Assembly (NCBI GenBank): GCA_937960715.1
Contig: CALGOO010000315.1
Location: 1-7,538, forward strand
Length of the DNA: 7,538 nucleotides
Direction: 5' to 3'
DNA from: an uncultured Candidatus Competibacteraceae bacterium
GTDB lineage: Bacteria > Pseudomonadota > Gammaproteobacteria > Competibacterales > Competibacteraceae
Shown: one piece after another, positions 1 to 5,931 of the stretch
How the letters are laid out: the number at the start of each line of letters is the position of its first letter
How positions within the stretch are numbered: the first letter of the stretch is position 1
Notes under the pieces: model-generated
Databases searched by the model: none
Told to the model about the DNA's origin: nothing
The model's input: the letters and a program-made list of their open reading frames with translations, nothing else
Program-made: the position numbers and the translations under genes

Positions 1-73
1 GGGTTGGGGGGAGGGCAAGTCGTTGGCGCCACTCCGTTTCCCCCTTCCCAACCTCCCCCCGCTGGGGGGAGGT
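1..73. repeat. G/C-tract palindromic intergenic repeat (cut by window edge)
   Basis: ACCTCCCCCC (51-60) and GGGGGGAGGT (64-73) form a perfect 10-bp inverted repeat around a 3-nt loop. A second arm pair, GGTTGGG (2-8) and CCCAACC (47-53), could enclose most of the element. The motif GGGGGGAGG occurs on the plus strand at 6-14 and 64-72 and on the minus strand within 52-60. This layout resembles dispersed palindromic repeats found between genes in GC-rich bacteria, but only one copy is visible here, so membership of a multicopy family is inferred. The hairpin could also end transcription from a gene left of the window, although no T-run follows it. Confidence 0.55.
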
Positions 74-123
74 GCCTGAACGCTTACTCTCTTGCCATAA
101 CCCGGCTAACGCAACGTCATGAA

Positions 124-132
124 TGCTAACAT
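124..132 (+). promoter_or_regulatory. Possible extended -10 promoter for galU
   Basis: TGCTAACAT reads as an extended -10 element (TGn followed by TAACAT, 4 of 6 matches to TATAAT). It lies in the relatively AT-rich patch at 112-142, the only such patch upstream of galU. No good -35 hexamer sits 17 nt upstream, which extended -10 promoters can tolerate. Use of this site would give a leader of about 145 nt containing the hairpin at 201-228. This is a weak call made by eye. Confidence 0.25.
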
Positions 133-200
133 TTTCTTCATTGCGCGGATTTCGCCAGCATAGCCAACTGACGGAATGCCTGACGACGCAGGATTAACGC

Positions 201-228
201 TTGTCCGGCCAACCGCGATGCCGGACAA
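201..228 (+). promoter_or_regulatory. Perfect 9-bp hairpin in the galU leader
   Basis: TTGTCCGGC (201-209) and GCCGGACAA (220-228) are exact reverse complements separated by 10 nt. The structure ends 55 nt before the galU start codon. No T-run follows on either strand, so it is not a standard intrinsic terminator. It could be a 5' UTR stem-loop affecting mRNA stability or translation, a dyad operator, or the 3' end hairpin of a gene left of the window. Confidence 0.5.
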
Positions 229-282
229 TCCAACCCCATTGGCAACTTGATGAGAGACCCATAACAAGGGAGGTATGCAAGC

Positions 283-1197
283 ATGAAACGGCAAGTGCGC
301 AAAGCGGTATTCCCCGTGGCCGGCCTCGGAACCCGATTCCTGCCGGCGACCAAGGCCAGCCCCAAGGAAATGCTGCCCATCGTCGACAAACCCCTGATCC
401 AGTACGGGGTTGAGGAAGCGGTGGCGGCCGGTGTCGATACCCTGGTCTTCATCATCGGCCGCACCAAGAATGCCATCGCCGATCATTTCGACAAGGCTTA
501 TGAACTGGAAGTCGAACTGGAAACGCGCGGCAAGACCGATTTGCTCCAGATCGTGCGCAGCATTGTCCCGTCCGGCGTGGAATGCGTCTACGTGCGGCAG
601 GCCGAGGCGCTGGGCCTGGGTCACGCCGTGCTATGCGCGCGGCCGGTGGTCGGCGACGAACCGTTCGCGGTCATTCTCGCCGATGACCTGATCGAGGAGG
701 ACGCTCGGGAAGGCGGCGCGTTGAGCCAGATGGCTCGCCATTTCAACAAATACCAGTGCTCGATTCTGGGCGTGGAGCGCGTGCCCAAGGAGGATACCCA
801 AAAGTACGGTATCGTCCATCCGCTGCCCTTCGCCAACCGCATCAGCAATGTGGACAGCATCGTCGAAAAGCCGAAACCGGAAAACGCTCCCTCCAATCTG
901 GCGGTGGTGGGCCGCTACATCCTGACCCCGCGTATTTTCGATTTGCTGGCCACCATTCCGCGTGGGGCGGGCAACGAAATCCAACTGACCGACGGCATCG
1001 CCGCCCTGTTGAACGAGGAGCAAGTCTTGGCCTACGAGTTCTCTGGCCGACGCCATGACTGCGGCAGCAAGCTGGGCTATCTGATCGCCACCGTGGAATA
1101 TGGCGCGCGCCACCCCGAACTGGGTGAACGATTCCAAGCCTATCTGCGAGCGAACGCCCATCGGCTCGATCCATCCGCTTCGGCGGCCGCCGATTGA
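283..1197 (+). CDS. galU: UTP--glucose-1-phosphate uridylyltransferase
   Basis: GalU joins UTP and glucose-1-phosphate to give UDP-glucose and pyrophosphate in the cytoplasm, supplying envelope polysaccharide, galactose and glucan synthesis. The 304-residue product is close to the usual length (302 in E. coli). The nucleotide-binding loop GLGTR is at 14-18, followed by [13 protein letters not shown], the bacterial GalU signature. [17 protein letters not shown] starts at 111, the metal-binding region ADDL covers 133-136 (E. coli has PDV here), EKPK is at 195-198, and NEIQLTD plus HDCGSKLGY come near the end. The start is set by a near-perfect Shine-Dalgarno AAGGGAGGT (266-274), 8 nt upstream. 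The C-terminus ends in a short Ala/Ser-rich tail. The next gene, ackA, starts 78 nt downstream on the same strand, so co-transcription is possible but unproven. Confidence 0.96.
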   Translation: MKRQVRKAVFPVAGLGTRFLPATKASPKEMLPIVDKPLIQYGVEEAVAAGVDTLVFIIGRTKNAIADHFDKAYELEVELETRGKTDLLQIVRSIVPSGVECVYVRQAEALGLGHAVLCARPVVGDEPFAVILADDLIEEDAREGGALSQMARHFNKYQCSILGVERVPKEDTQKYGIVHPLPFANRISNVDSIVEKPKPENAPSNLAVVGRYILTPRIFDLLATIPRGAGNEIQLTDGIAALLNEEQVLAYEFSGRRHDCGSKLGYLIATVEYGARHPELGERFQAYLRANAHRLDPSASAAAD

Positions 1198-1275
1198 CGG
1201 CGCGGCATCGACCCGAGCCACGGACGCACTGAAGACTTGATCGATTCCGCCAGTCCCGAGAGGGAGGAAAGTACG

Positions 1276-2556
1276 ATGTCGCAAGGTTTGCTGGTGATCA
1301 ATGCCGGTTCGTCCAGCATCAAGTTCTCGGTGTTCGCCTTGCCAGTGGATGGTGGCGAGCTGACGCTGGTCTGCCGCGGCTTGCAGGAAAACATCGGCGA
1401 GGACGACCCGCATTTCAAGGCGTTCGATCATGCCGGCCAAGTGCTGGCGGACGTTCGACCGACGCCACCATCCGGCCAGTATCGCAAATTGGGGCCGGAT
1501 CATCGCCGCCGGGCGTCCGATCCGCCCTCGCCCCAGCCTTCCGCGCCGACCTCGGCGGCGATTTACGATCATCAGGCGGCGCTGCGCGATCTGTTGGCCT
1601 GGTTGCGGGAATCGCCGAACTTGCCCGACGTGATCGCGGTCGGGCATCGGGTCGTGCATGGCGCCGAGGAGTACAGCGACCCGCAACGCTTGACCCCGGA
1701 CATCATCGCCCGCCTGGAGCGCTTCATCCCGCTGGCGCCGCTGCATCAGCCGCACAATCTGGCCGGCATCCGCGCGCTGCTCGCGGTGCAACCCGGCCTC
1801 CCGCAGGTGGCCTGTTTCGACACCGCCTTCCACCATGGCCAGCCGGAATTGGCGAAACTGTTCGCGCTCCCCCACGCCTACCGCGCGGAAGGGGTGCGGC
1901 GTTATGGATTCCACGGCCTGTCCTACGAGTACATCGCCGGGGCGCTGGCGGAGGCGATGGGAACGCCGGCCACCGGTCGGGTGGTGGTGGCCCATCTTGG
2001 CAACGGCGCCAGCATGTGCGCGATGCGCGATGGCCGGAGCGTGGCCAGCACCATGGGCTTCACCGCCGTGGAAGGTCTGCCGATGGGCACCCGCAGCGGT
2101 TCGCTCGACCCCGGCGTGCTGATCTATCTGATCGAGCGGCACGGCATGGGCGCCAGGGACCTTACCAACTTGTTATACAAGCAGTCCGGCCTGCTGGGCC
2201 TGTCGGGGTTCAGCAACGACATGCGCGATTTGCTGGCCAGCGTGGAACCGGGCGCTAGGCTGGCGGTGGATTACTTCTGCTACCGCATCACCCGCGAACT
2301 GGGCTCGCTGGCGGCGGCGCTGGGGGGGTTGGACGCGCTGGTGTTCACCGGTGGCATCGGCGAACACGCGGCGGCGGTGCGCGAACAGGTCTGCGCCCGC
2401 TCGGCCTGGCTGGGGATCGAGATCGACCCGGCGGCCAACATCGGCGATGGCCGGCGCCTCGACCGGCCGGGCAGCCGAACGGCGGTCTGGGTGTTGCCCA
2501 CCAACGAGGAACTGGTCATTGCCCAGCATACTTGGCGATTGATGTTGGCGAAGTAA
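1276..2556 (+). CDS. ackA: Acetate kinase with a Pro/Arg-rich insertion
   Basis: AckA interconverts acetate plus ATP and acetyl phosphate plus ADP. Family motifs are intact: VINAGSSSIKF with N9, GHRVVHG at 123-129 (substrate-binding R125), FDTAFH with catalytic D182, HLGNGAS with H240, GTRSGSLDPG with R273, and FTGGIGEH with E363. The start at 1276 is preferred over an in-frame upstream codon at 1237 because AGGGAGGAAA (1261-1270) sits just before it and MSQGLLVINAGSSS matches known N-termini. The product is 426 residues against about 400 usual. The excess lies near residues 58-92, a Pro/Arg/Ser-rich stretch between the first beta-strands and the DHQAALRDLLAWL helix. No phosphotransacetylase or phosphoketolase gene is adjacent, so the pathway direction cannot be read from context. 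Confidence 0.95.
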   Translation: MSQGLLVINAGSSSIKFSVFALPVDGGELTLVCRGLQENIGEDDPHFKAFDHAGQVLADVRPTPPSGQYRKLGPDHRRRASDPPSPQPSAPTSAAIYDHQAALRDLLAWLRESPNLPDVIAVGHRVVHGAEEYSDPQRLTPDIIARLERFIPLAPLHQPHNLAGIRALLAVQPGLPQVACFDTAFHHGQPELAKLFALPHAYRAEGVRRYGFHGLSYEYIAGALAEAMGTPATGRVVVAHLGNGASMCAMRDGRSVASTMGFTAVEGLPMGTRSGSLDPGVLIYLIERHGMGARDLTNLLYKQSGLLGLSGFSNDMRDLLASVEPGARLAVDYFCYRITRELGSLAAALGGLDALVFTGGIGEHAAAVREQVCARSAWLGIEIDPAANIGDGRRLDRPGSRTAVWVLPTNEELVIAQHTWRLMLAK

Positions 2557-2560
2557 AATT

Positions 2561-2591
2561 CGGTTCCCACGCGCCAAGCCGGCGGGAACCG
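2561..2591. terminator. Inverted repeat after ackA, possible terminator
   Basis: CGGTTCCC (2561-2568) and GGGAACCG (2584-2591) form a perfect 8-bp stem starting 4 nt after the ackA stop. A nested GCC/GGC pair (2573-2575 with 2581-2583) could extend it past a 4-nt bulge. Position favours an ackA terminator, but no T-run follows on the plus strand. A short T-run (AATTTTA) follows the stem only when read on the minus strand, where no gene needs it. The structure itself is certain; the terminator role is inferred. Confidence 0.5.
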
Positions 2592-2609
2592 GTTGGATAA
2601 GGCCGGACG

Positions 2610-2628
2610 GGCCATGGGACCCATGGCC
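2610..2628. promoter_or_regulatory. Near-continuous palindrome upstream of the fis promoter
   Basis: GGCCATGGGACCCATGGCC is a perfect 9-bp inverted repeat around a single central base. Such a short spacer suits a dimeric DNA-binding protein better than an RNA hairpin, although a 7-bp stem with a 5-nt loop is possible. It sits 13 nt upstream of the proposed -35 at 2642, where an operator or activator site could act. It could also be part of the 3' structure of the ackA transcript. No regulator is identified. Confidence 0.4.
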
Positions 2629-2641
2629 GGGATCGTCATTC

Positions 2642-2670
2642 TTCATCCACGCCTCGCGTTCCGATACAAT
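2642..2670 (+). promoter_or_regulatory. Probable promoter of the fis operon with GC-rich discriminator
   Basis: TACAAT (2665-2670) is a good -10 hexamer (5 of 6), with a poor -35 candidate TTCATC (2642-2647, 3 of 6) at 17-bp spacing. The bases immediately downstream, GACCCCCC, make a strongly GC-rich discriminator. In E. coli such discriminators mark stringently controlled promoters, including that of fis. Transcription would start near 2677, which excludes the ATG at 2669 as a start for the following ORF and favours the ATG at 2699. Assigned by eye only. Confidence 0.45.
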
Positions 2671-2698
2671 GACCCCCCTTCCATCGCGCAAGCATCCC

Positions 2699-2866
2699 AT
2701 GCAGATCGATCCCCACGTCCGCTTTACCCCCCTGGTTTTGACGCGCCTGGGGGGCGTCGGCATCGGCAATCAGGAATGTCCGGCTAGGAAAGGGAGCCGC
2801 GAGCAGTTGCGACAGACCCTTGATCGCTTCGAGTATCCGCCCCACGAGGAGCGCCTGGCCGCATGA
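2699..2866 (+). CDS. 55-residue hypothetical protein overlapping fis; possible dusB remnant
   Basis: Not a recognised family. This short ORF ends at a TGA that overlaps the fis ATG (ATGA), the usual sign of translational coupling. Its codons favour G or C at third positions like its neighbours, which supports real coding. The start at 2699 is chosen because the in-frame ATG at 2669 lies within the proposed -10 box; no clear Shine-Dalgarno precedes 2699. In many gammaproteobacteria dusB (tRNA-dihydrouridine synthase) lies directly upstream of fis. The first 20 residues here ([20 protein letters not shown]) loosely resemble DusB N-termini of the form MxIGPYxLxNxLILAPMAGV, but nothing after that does. 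It could be a decayed DusB fragment, a small leader protein, or chance coding. Confidence 0.4.
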   Translation: MQIDPHVRFTPLVLTRLGGVGIGNQECPARKGSREQLRQTLDRFEYPPHEERLAA

Positions 2867-3132
2867 AGATCCCCAACTCTGAACCCTCGGTCGACCTGCT
2901 GCCCGCTACTCCCCTGCGCGATCACGTCGCCGAGACGCTGCGCATCTATTTCCACAACCTCGGCGGCCAGGCGCCCAGCAATCTGTACGATCTGGTGCTG
3001 CGCGAGGTGGAGCCGCCCCTGCTGGACATCGTGATGAAATTTACCCGTGGCAACCAGACCCAAGCCGCCATCATTCTCGGCATCAACCGCGGCACGCTGC
3101 GCAAGAAACTGCGGCAATACAGCCTGATTTGA
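2863..3132 (+). CDS. fis: DNA-binding protein Fis
   Basis: Fis is a small homodimeric nucleoid protein that bends DNA and controls rRNA, tRNA and many growth-phase genes. The 89-residue product matches E. coli Fis (98 residues) closely over its second half: [20 protein letters not shown] (41-60), then the helix-turn-helix from TRGNQTQAA to [11 protein letters not shown] near the C-terminus. The N-terminal arm, which in E. coli forms the beta-hairpin that contacts the Hin and Gin invertases, is shorter and divergent. A Shine-Dalgarno GAGGAG (2846-2851) lies 11 nt upstream, slightly long, consistent with coupling to the overlapping upstream ORF. The usual neighbours dusB and purH are absent from their expected positions; a HAD phosphatase follows after 28 nt and is probably co-transcribed. 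Confidence 0.93.
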   Translation: MKIPNSEPSVDLLPATPLRDHVAETLRIYFHNLGGQAPSNLYDLVLREVEPPLLDIVMKFTRGNQTQAAIILGINRGTLRKKLRQYSLI

Positions 3133-3160
3133 ACTGGCGCGAGAGGATCATTACAACAGC

Positions 3161-3820
3161 ATGAGCCTGGCGATTTTCGATCTCGACAACACCCTGCTCG
3201 GTGGCGACAGCGATTATCTGTGGGGCCGATTCCTGGTCGAGCAGGGCTTGGTGGATGGCGAGTATTACGAGCGCGAGAACCAGCGCTATTACGACCAGTA
3301 CCAGGCGGGCACGCTGGACATTCATGAGTTCCTGGCGTTCATGCTGCGGCCCCTGGCGGAAAATCCACTGGCCGAATTGCTGAACTGGCGGGCGCGGTTC
3401 ATCGAAGCCAAGATTCGTCCGATCCTGTTGCCCCGTGCGGCGGAATTGGTGGCGCGGCACCGGGGTGCCGGCGACACCCTGCTGATCGTTACCGCCACCA
3501 ACCGCTTCATCACCGAACCGATCGCCGAATTGCTGAGCGTGCCGCACTTGCTGGCGACCGAACCCGAATTCGCCGAAGGGCGTTATACCGGCCGCGCCCG
3601 CGGAATTCCCTGTTTCCAGCACGGCAAGGTGAAACGACTGGATGAGTGGCTGGACGCGACCGGCCATGATCTCGCCGACAGTTGGTTCTACAGCGATTCC
3701 CATAATGACCTGCCGTTGCTCGATCGTGTCACCCATCCGGTGGCGGTGGATCCCGACGCCGTCCTGGCGGAACACGCCCGACAACGCGGTTGGCCGATCA
3801 TCAGCCTGCGCGGGGATTGA
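3161..3820 (+). CDS. HAD-IB family phosphatase (SerB-like)
   Basis: A 219-residue soluble hydrolase of the haloacid dehalogenase superfamily, subclass IB (capped like phosphoserine phosphatase). All four motifs are present: FDLDNT with nucleophile D7 and acid/base D9; motif II VTATN at 110-114; motif III lysine in HGKVKRL (K156); and motif IV YSDSHNDLPLL with D179 and D183 for Mg2+. The helical cap lies between motifs I and II, with a tyrosine-rich stretch (EYYERENQRYYDQY). Related proteins are often annotated as HAD-IB hypothetical phosphatases or histidinol-phosphatases; the substrate cannot be settled here. A weak GAGAGGA (3141-3147) lies 13 nt before the ATG. The 28-nt gap after fis suggests one operon. 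Confidence 0.85.
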   Translation: MSLAIFDLDNTLLGGDSDYLWGRFLVEQGLVDGEYYERENQRYYDQYQAGTLDIHEFLAFMLRPLAENPLAELLNWRARFIEAKIRPILLPRAAELVARHRGAGDTLLIVTATNRFITEPIAELLSVPHLLATEPEFAEGRYTGRARGIPCFQHGKVKRLDEWLDATGHDLADSWFYSDSHNDLPLLDRVTHPVAVDPDAVLAEHARQRGWPIISLRGD

Positions 3821-3893
3821 GGGCGTAGCGAAAACGCGCCCCATCCCCCTCCAATCTTGAATTTACCTTGACCTTTCGCCTGCGGAACTGCCC

Positions 3894-4970
3894 ATGTCTT
3901 CGAACCTGCTCAACAACGTCAACGTCGCCGCCCTGGATGTGTTGCCCACCCCCGAGGAGATCAAGCGGCAATTACCGATGACCGAAGCCGCCGAAACCAC
4001 GGTGCTGGCCGCTCGCCGGACCGTGCAAGACATTCTCGATCATCGGGATTCGCGGGTGTTCGTGGTGGTCGGCCCCTGTTCCATTCACGATGTCGCGGCG
4101 GCCCGCGACTATGCGCGGCGGTTGCGCGCGCTGGCCGACGAGGTGGGCGACACCTTGTTCCTGATCATGCGGGTGTATTTCGAAAAACCCCGAACCACGG
4201 TCGGCTGGAAGGGCCTGATCAACGATCCGCATCTGGACGACTCCTTCAATATTGCCGAGGGGTTGCGGATCGCCCGCGCCCTGCTGCTGGAAATCGCCGA
4301 ACTGGGCCTGCCCGCCGGCACCGAGGCGCTGGATCCACTCTGCCCGCAGTATCTGGACGATCTGCTGGCATGGACCGCCATCGGTGCCCGCACCACCGAG
4401 TCGCAGACCCATCGGGAAATGGCCAGCGGCCTGTCCACCCCGGTCGGCTTCAAGAATGGCACCAACGGCAGTTTGGAGGTCGCGATCAACGCCTTGCAAT
4501 CGGCTTCCCGGCCCCACAGCTTTCTCGGCATCGACGCGAACGGCCGGTCGGCGGTGGTCCGCACCACCGGCAATCGCTACGGTCATGTGGTGTTGCGTGG
4601 CGGCGCCGACGGCCCGAACTACGATACGGTGACCGTCGCTCTGTGCGAAAAAGAACTGCTCAAGAACAAGTTGCCGCTCGACATCGTGGTGGATTGCAGC
4701 CACGCCAACGCCCGCAAGGATCCAGCCTTGCAGCCGCTGGTGTTGAACGACTGCGTGCATCAGATTCTGGAAGGCAATCGCTCCCTCGTGGGTTTCATGA
4801 TCGAAAGCAACCTGGAATGGGGCAACCAGGCGATTCCCGCCGACCGCTCGCGGCTGAAATACGGCGTCTCGATCACCGACCCCTGCGTGGACTGGGCGAC
4901 GACCGAGCGGATGCTGCGCGAGGCGCGCGCCAAGCTGAGGGAGGCGTTACCGGGCCGGTTTGGGGAGTGA
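3894..4970 (+). CDS. aroF: 3-deoxy-7-phosphoheptulonate synthase, class I, tyrosine-type
   Basis: DAHP synthase condenses phosphoenolpyruvate and erythrose-4-phosphate, the first step of the shikimate pathway to aromatic amino acids. The 358-residue product has the AroF/AroG/AroH layout: VVVGPCSIHD with metal-ligand C62, RVYFEKPRTTVGWKG with R93, K98 and K106, IGARTTESQTHREMASGL, VDCSHAN with H270, MIESN with E304, and YGVSITDPC with D329. Gly212 in FLGIDANG occupies the site that is Ser211 in phenylalanine-sensitive AroG but Gly in tyrosine-sensitive AroF. Together with the AroF-like VDCSHAN and YGVS segments, this suggests feedback by tyrosine, which is inferred. The Shine-Dalgarno is poor (GGAA at 3884-3887). 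No clear promoter is visible in the 73-nt gap upstream. A Nudix gene follows after 26 nt. Confidence 0.94.
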   Translation: MSSNLLNNVNVAALDVLPTPEEIKRQLPMTEAAETTVLAARRTVQDILDHRDSRVFVVVGPCSIHDVAAARDYARRLRALADEVGDTLFLIMRVYFEKPRTTVGWKGLINDPHLDDSFNIAEGLRIARALLLEIAELGLPAGTEALDPLCPQYLDDLLAWTAIGARTTESQTHREMASGLSTPVGFKNGTNGSLEVAINALQSASRPHSFLGIDANGRSAVVRTTGNRYGHVVLRGGADGPNYDTVTVALCEKELLKNKLPLDIVVDCSHANARKDPALQPLVLNDCVHQILEGNRSLVGFMIESNLEWGNQAIPADRSRLKYGVSITDPCVDWATTERMLREARAKLREALPGRFGE

Positions 4971-4996
4971 TGGTATTACCGGAAGGATCGCGCTCG

Positions 4997-5563
4997 ATGA
5001 AATTTTGCAGCCAGTGCGGCGCCTCGGTGACCTTGCGGATCCCCGCCGGCGACAGCTTGCCCCGATACGTCTGCGACGCCTGCGATGCCATTCATTATCA
5101 AAACCCGAAGATCGTCGCCGGTTGCATTCCTGAATGGCGGGGTCGTGTCCTGCTGTGTCGGCGCGCCATCGAGCCACGCCATGGCTTGTGGACACTACCG
5201 GCCGGTTTCATGGAGAATGGCGAATCGGCGGTCGTGGCGGCGGTGCGCGAGGCGCGGGAGGAGGCCAACGCCGTGGTCGAAAATCCGACCCTGTACGGTT
5301 TATACTCGCTGCCGCACGTCAGCCAGGTGTATTTGATGTTCCGCGGCCAGCTCAAGGATGGCGCCGCCAGCCCTGGCGCGGAAAGTCTGGAAGTCAAGCT
5401 GTTCGCCGAGGAGGAAATTCCTTGGGAGCAACTGGCCTTCACGGTGGTGCGGGAAACCTTGCAGCAGTATTTCGCCGAGCGCCCGACCGGTGTGTTCAAG
5501 CTCCATGTCGGCGATATTATCCGCGAGTCGGACCACCGGTTCCGCATCCATCGTTATTCCTGA
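4997..5563 (+). CDS. Nudix hydrolase with N-terminal zinc ribbon
   Basis: A 188-residue pyrophosphohydrolase that probably cleaves a nucleoside-diphosphate-linked compound such as FAD or ADP-ribose. An N-terminal zinc ribbon uses C4, C7, C26 and C29 (CSQC and CDAC). The Nudix domain contains GLWTLPAGFMENGES and the Nudix box from G70: E76, R84, E85, E88 and E89 fit Gx5Ex7REUxEExGU, except that N91 replaces the last glycine. The arrangement, including PGAESLEVKLFAEEEIPWEQLAF, closely resembles the plant FAD pyrophosphatase AtNUDX23 and its bacterial relatives, so FAD is the best substrate guess. The start is set by GGAAGGA (4981-4987), 9 nt upstream; the frame stays open further upstream only inside aroF. 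The 26-nt gap after aroF suggests co-transcription. Confidence 0.88.
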   Translation: MKFCSQCGASVTLRIPAGDSLPRYVCDACDAIHYQNPKIVAGCIPEWRGRVLLCRRAIEPRHGLWTLPAGFMENGESAVVAAVREAREEANAVVENPTLYGLYSLPHVSQVYLMFRGQLKDGAASPGAESLEVKLFAEEEIPWEQLAFTVVRETLQQYFAERPTGVFKLHVGDIIRESDHRFRIHRYS

Positions 5564-5655
5564 GCCGCTCCCAAGGGTTCGCGCTGGCATGGCGTTATGG
5601 TTGAACGCTCAAGTCCATCGCCAGTGCTCAACTCGAAAACCGCAGGAGAGCCTTC

Positions 5656-5856
5656 ATGAAGCCTTATCTCATCGTGGTCGAAGACCCGGGTTCCGACAAG
5701 TTGCTCAACGTCGCGCTGGTCCTGGCCGAAACCGAACAGGGCGCGGAAGCCAAGGCGCGGGAGTTGTTTCCCGGGCTGCCCGAACAGGACTTCTGCGTCT
5801 ATGACGTTCATGAGGCCAACCGCGACTTTCCCGACGGCTGGACCTATCAGGACTGA
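5656..5856 (+). CDS. 66-residue acidic hypothetical protein
   Basis: Family not recognised. The start is well supported by CAGGAGAG (5643-5650) placed 5 nt before the ATG. The product is strongly acidic (about 14 Asp/Glu against 5 Lys/Arg) and has no signal peptide or membrane segment. It reads as strand (YLIVVE), hydrophobic helix (LLNVALVLAETEQGAEAKARELF) and strand (DFCVYDV), followed by a charged, aromatic tail ending GWTYQD, so it looks like a compact alpha/beta domain. It lies 92 nt after the Nudix gene and 75 nt before the coiled-coil gene, all on one strand. Coding is likely from codon composition and the ribosome binding site. No function is proposed. Confidence 0.65.
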   Translation: MKPYLIVVEDPGSDKLLNVALVLAETEQGAEAKARELFPGLPEQDFCVYDVHEANRDFPDGWTYQD

Positions 5857-5916
5857 ACATCCGGCCGAACTGTCGGGGAAGCTCCCGTTCAAGCCCCGGA
5901 CCTTGCCGTGCCCACC

Positions 5917-5923
5917 TTGGAGA
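5917..5923 (+). promoter_or_regulatory. Ribosome binding site favouring the 5932 start
   Basis: TTGGAGA precedes the ATG at 5932, with 9 nt between the GGAG core (5919-5922) and the start codon. It supports 5932 over an in-frame GTG at 5908, which has no comparable site. Confidence 0.45.
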
Positions 5924-5931
5924 CGCTTCGC

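Noticed and set aside
106..624. A minus-strand open frame over the galU leader and 5' part
   Set aside because: It overlaps galU antisense and spans the leader hairpin; no ribosome binding site or recognisable protein.
631..2142. A 503-codon open frame on the minus strand across galU and ackA
   Set aside because: It is antisense to two clearly recognised enzymes, its translation is rich in His, Gln, Arg and Gly with no domain, and long antisense frames are expected in GC-rich coding DNA.
2593..2787. A 64-codon plus-strand frame overlapping the fis promoter region
   Set aside because: It crosses the palindrome and proposed promoter, lacks a ribosome binding site, and competes with the ORF that is coupled to fis.
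3083..3844. A 253-codon minus-strand frame opposite the HAD phosphatase
   Set aside because: Antisense shadow of a gene with all four HAD motifs intact; no protein family features.
3857..3885. TTGAAT as a -35 for an aroF promoter
   Set aside because: At 16-18 bp spacing there is no acceptable -10, and the downstream sequence is GC-rich up to the start codon.
3972..4760. A 262-codon minus-strand frame opposite aroF
   Set aside because: Antisense shadow of a complete DAHP synthase; composition is low-complexity His/Gln/Gly.
4370..4996. Upstream in-frame extension of the Nudix gene into aroF
   Set aside because: The extension is a frame-shadow of aroF; the Shine-Dalgarno at 4981-4987 and the zinc-ribbon start MKFCSQC fix the start at 4997.
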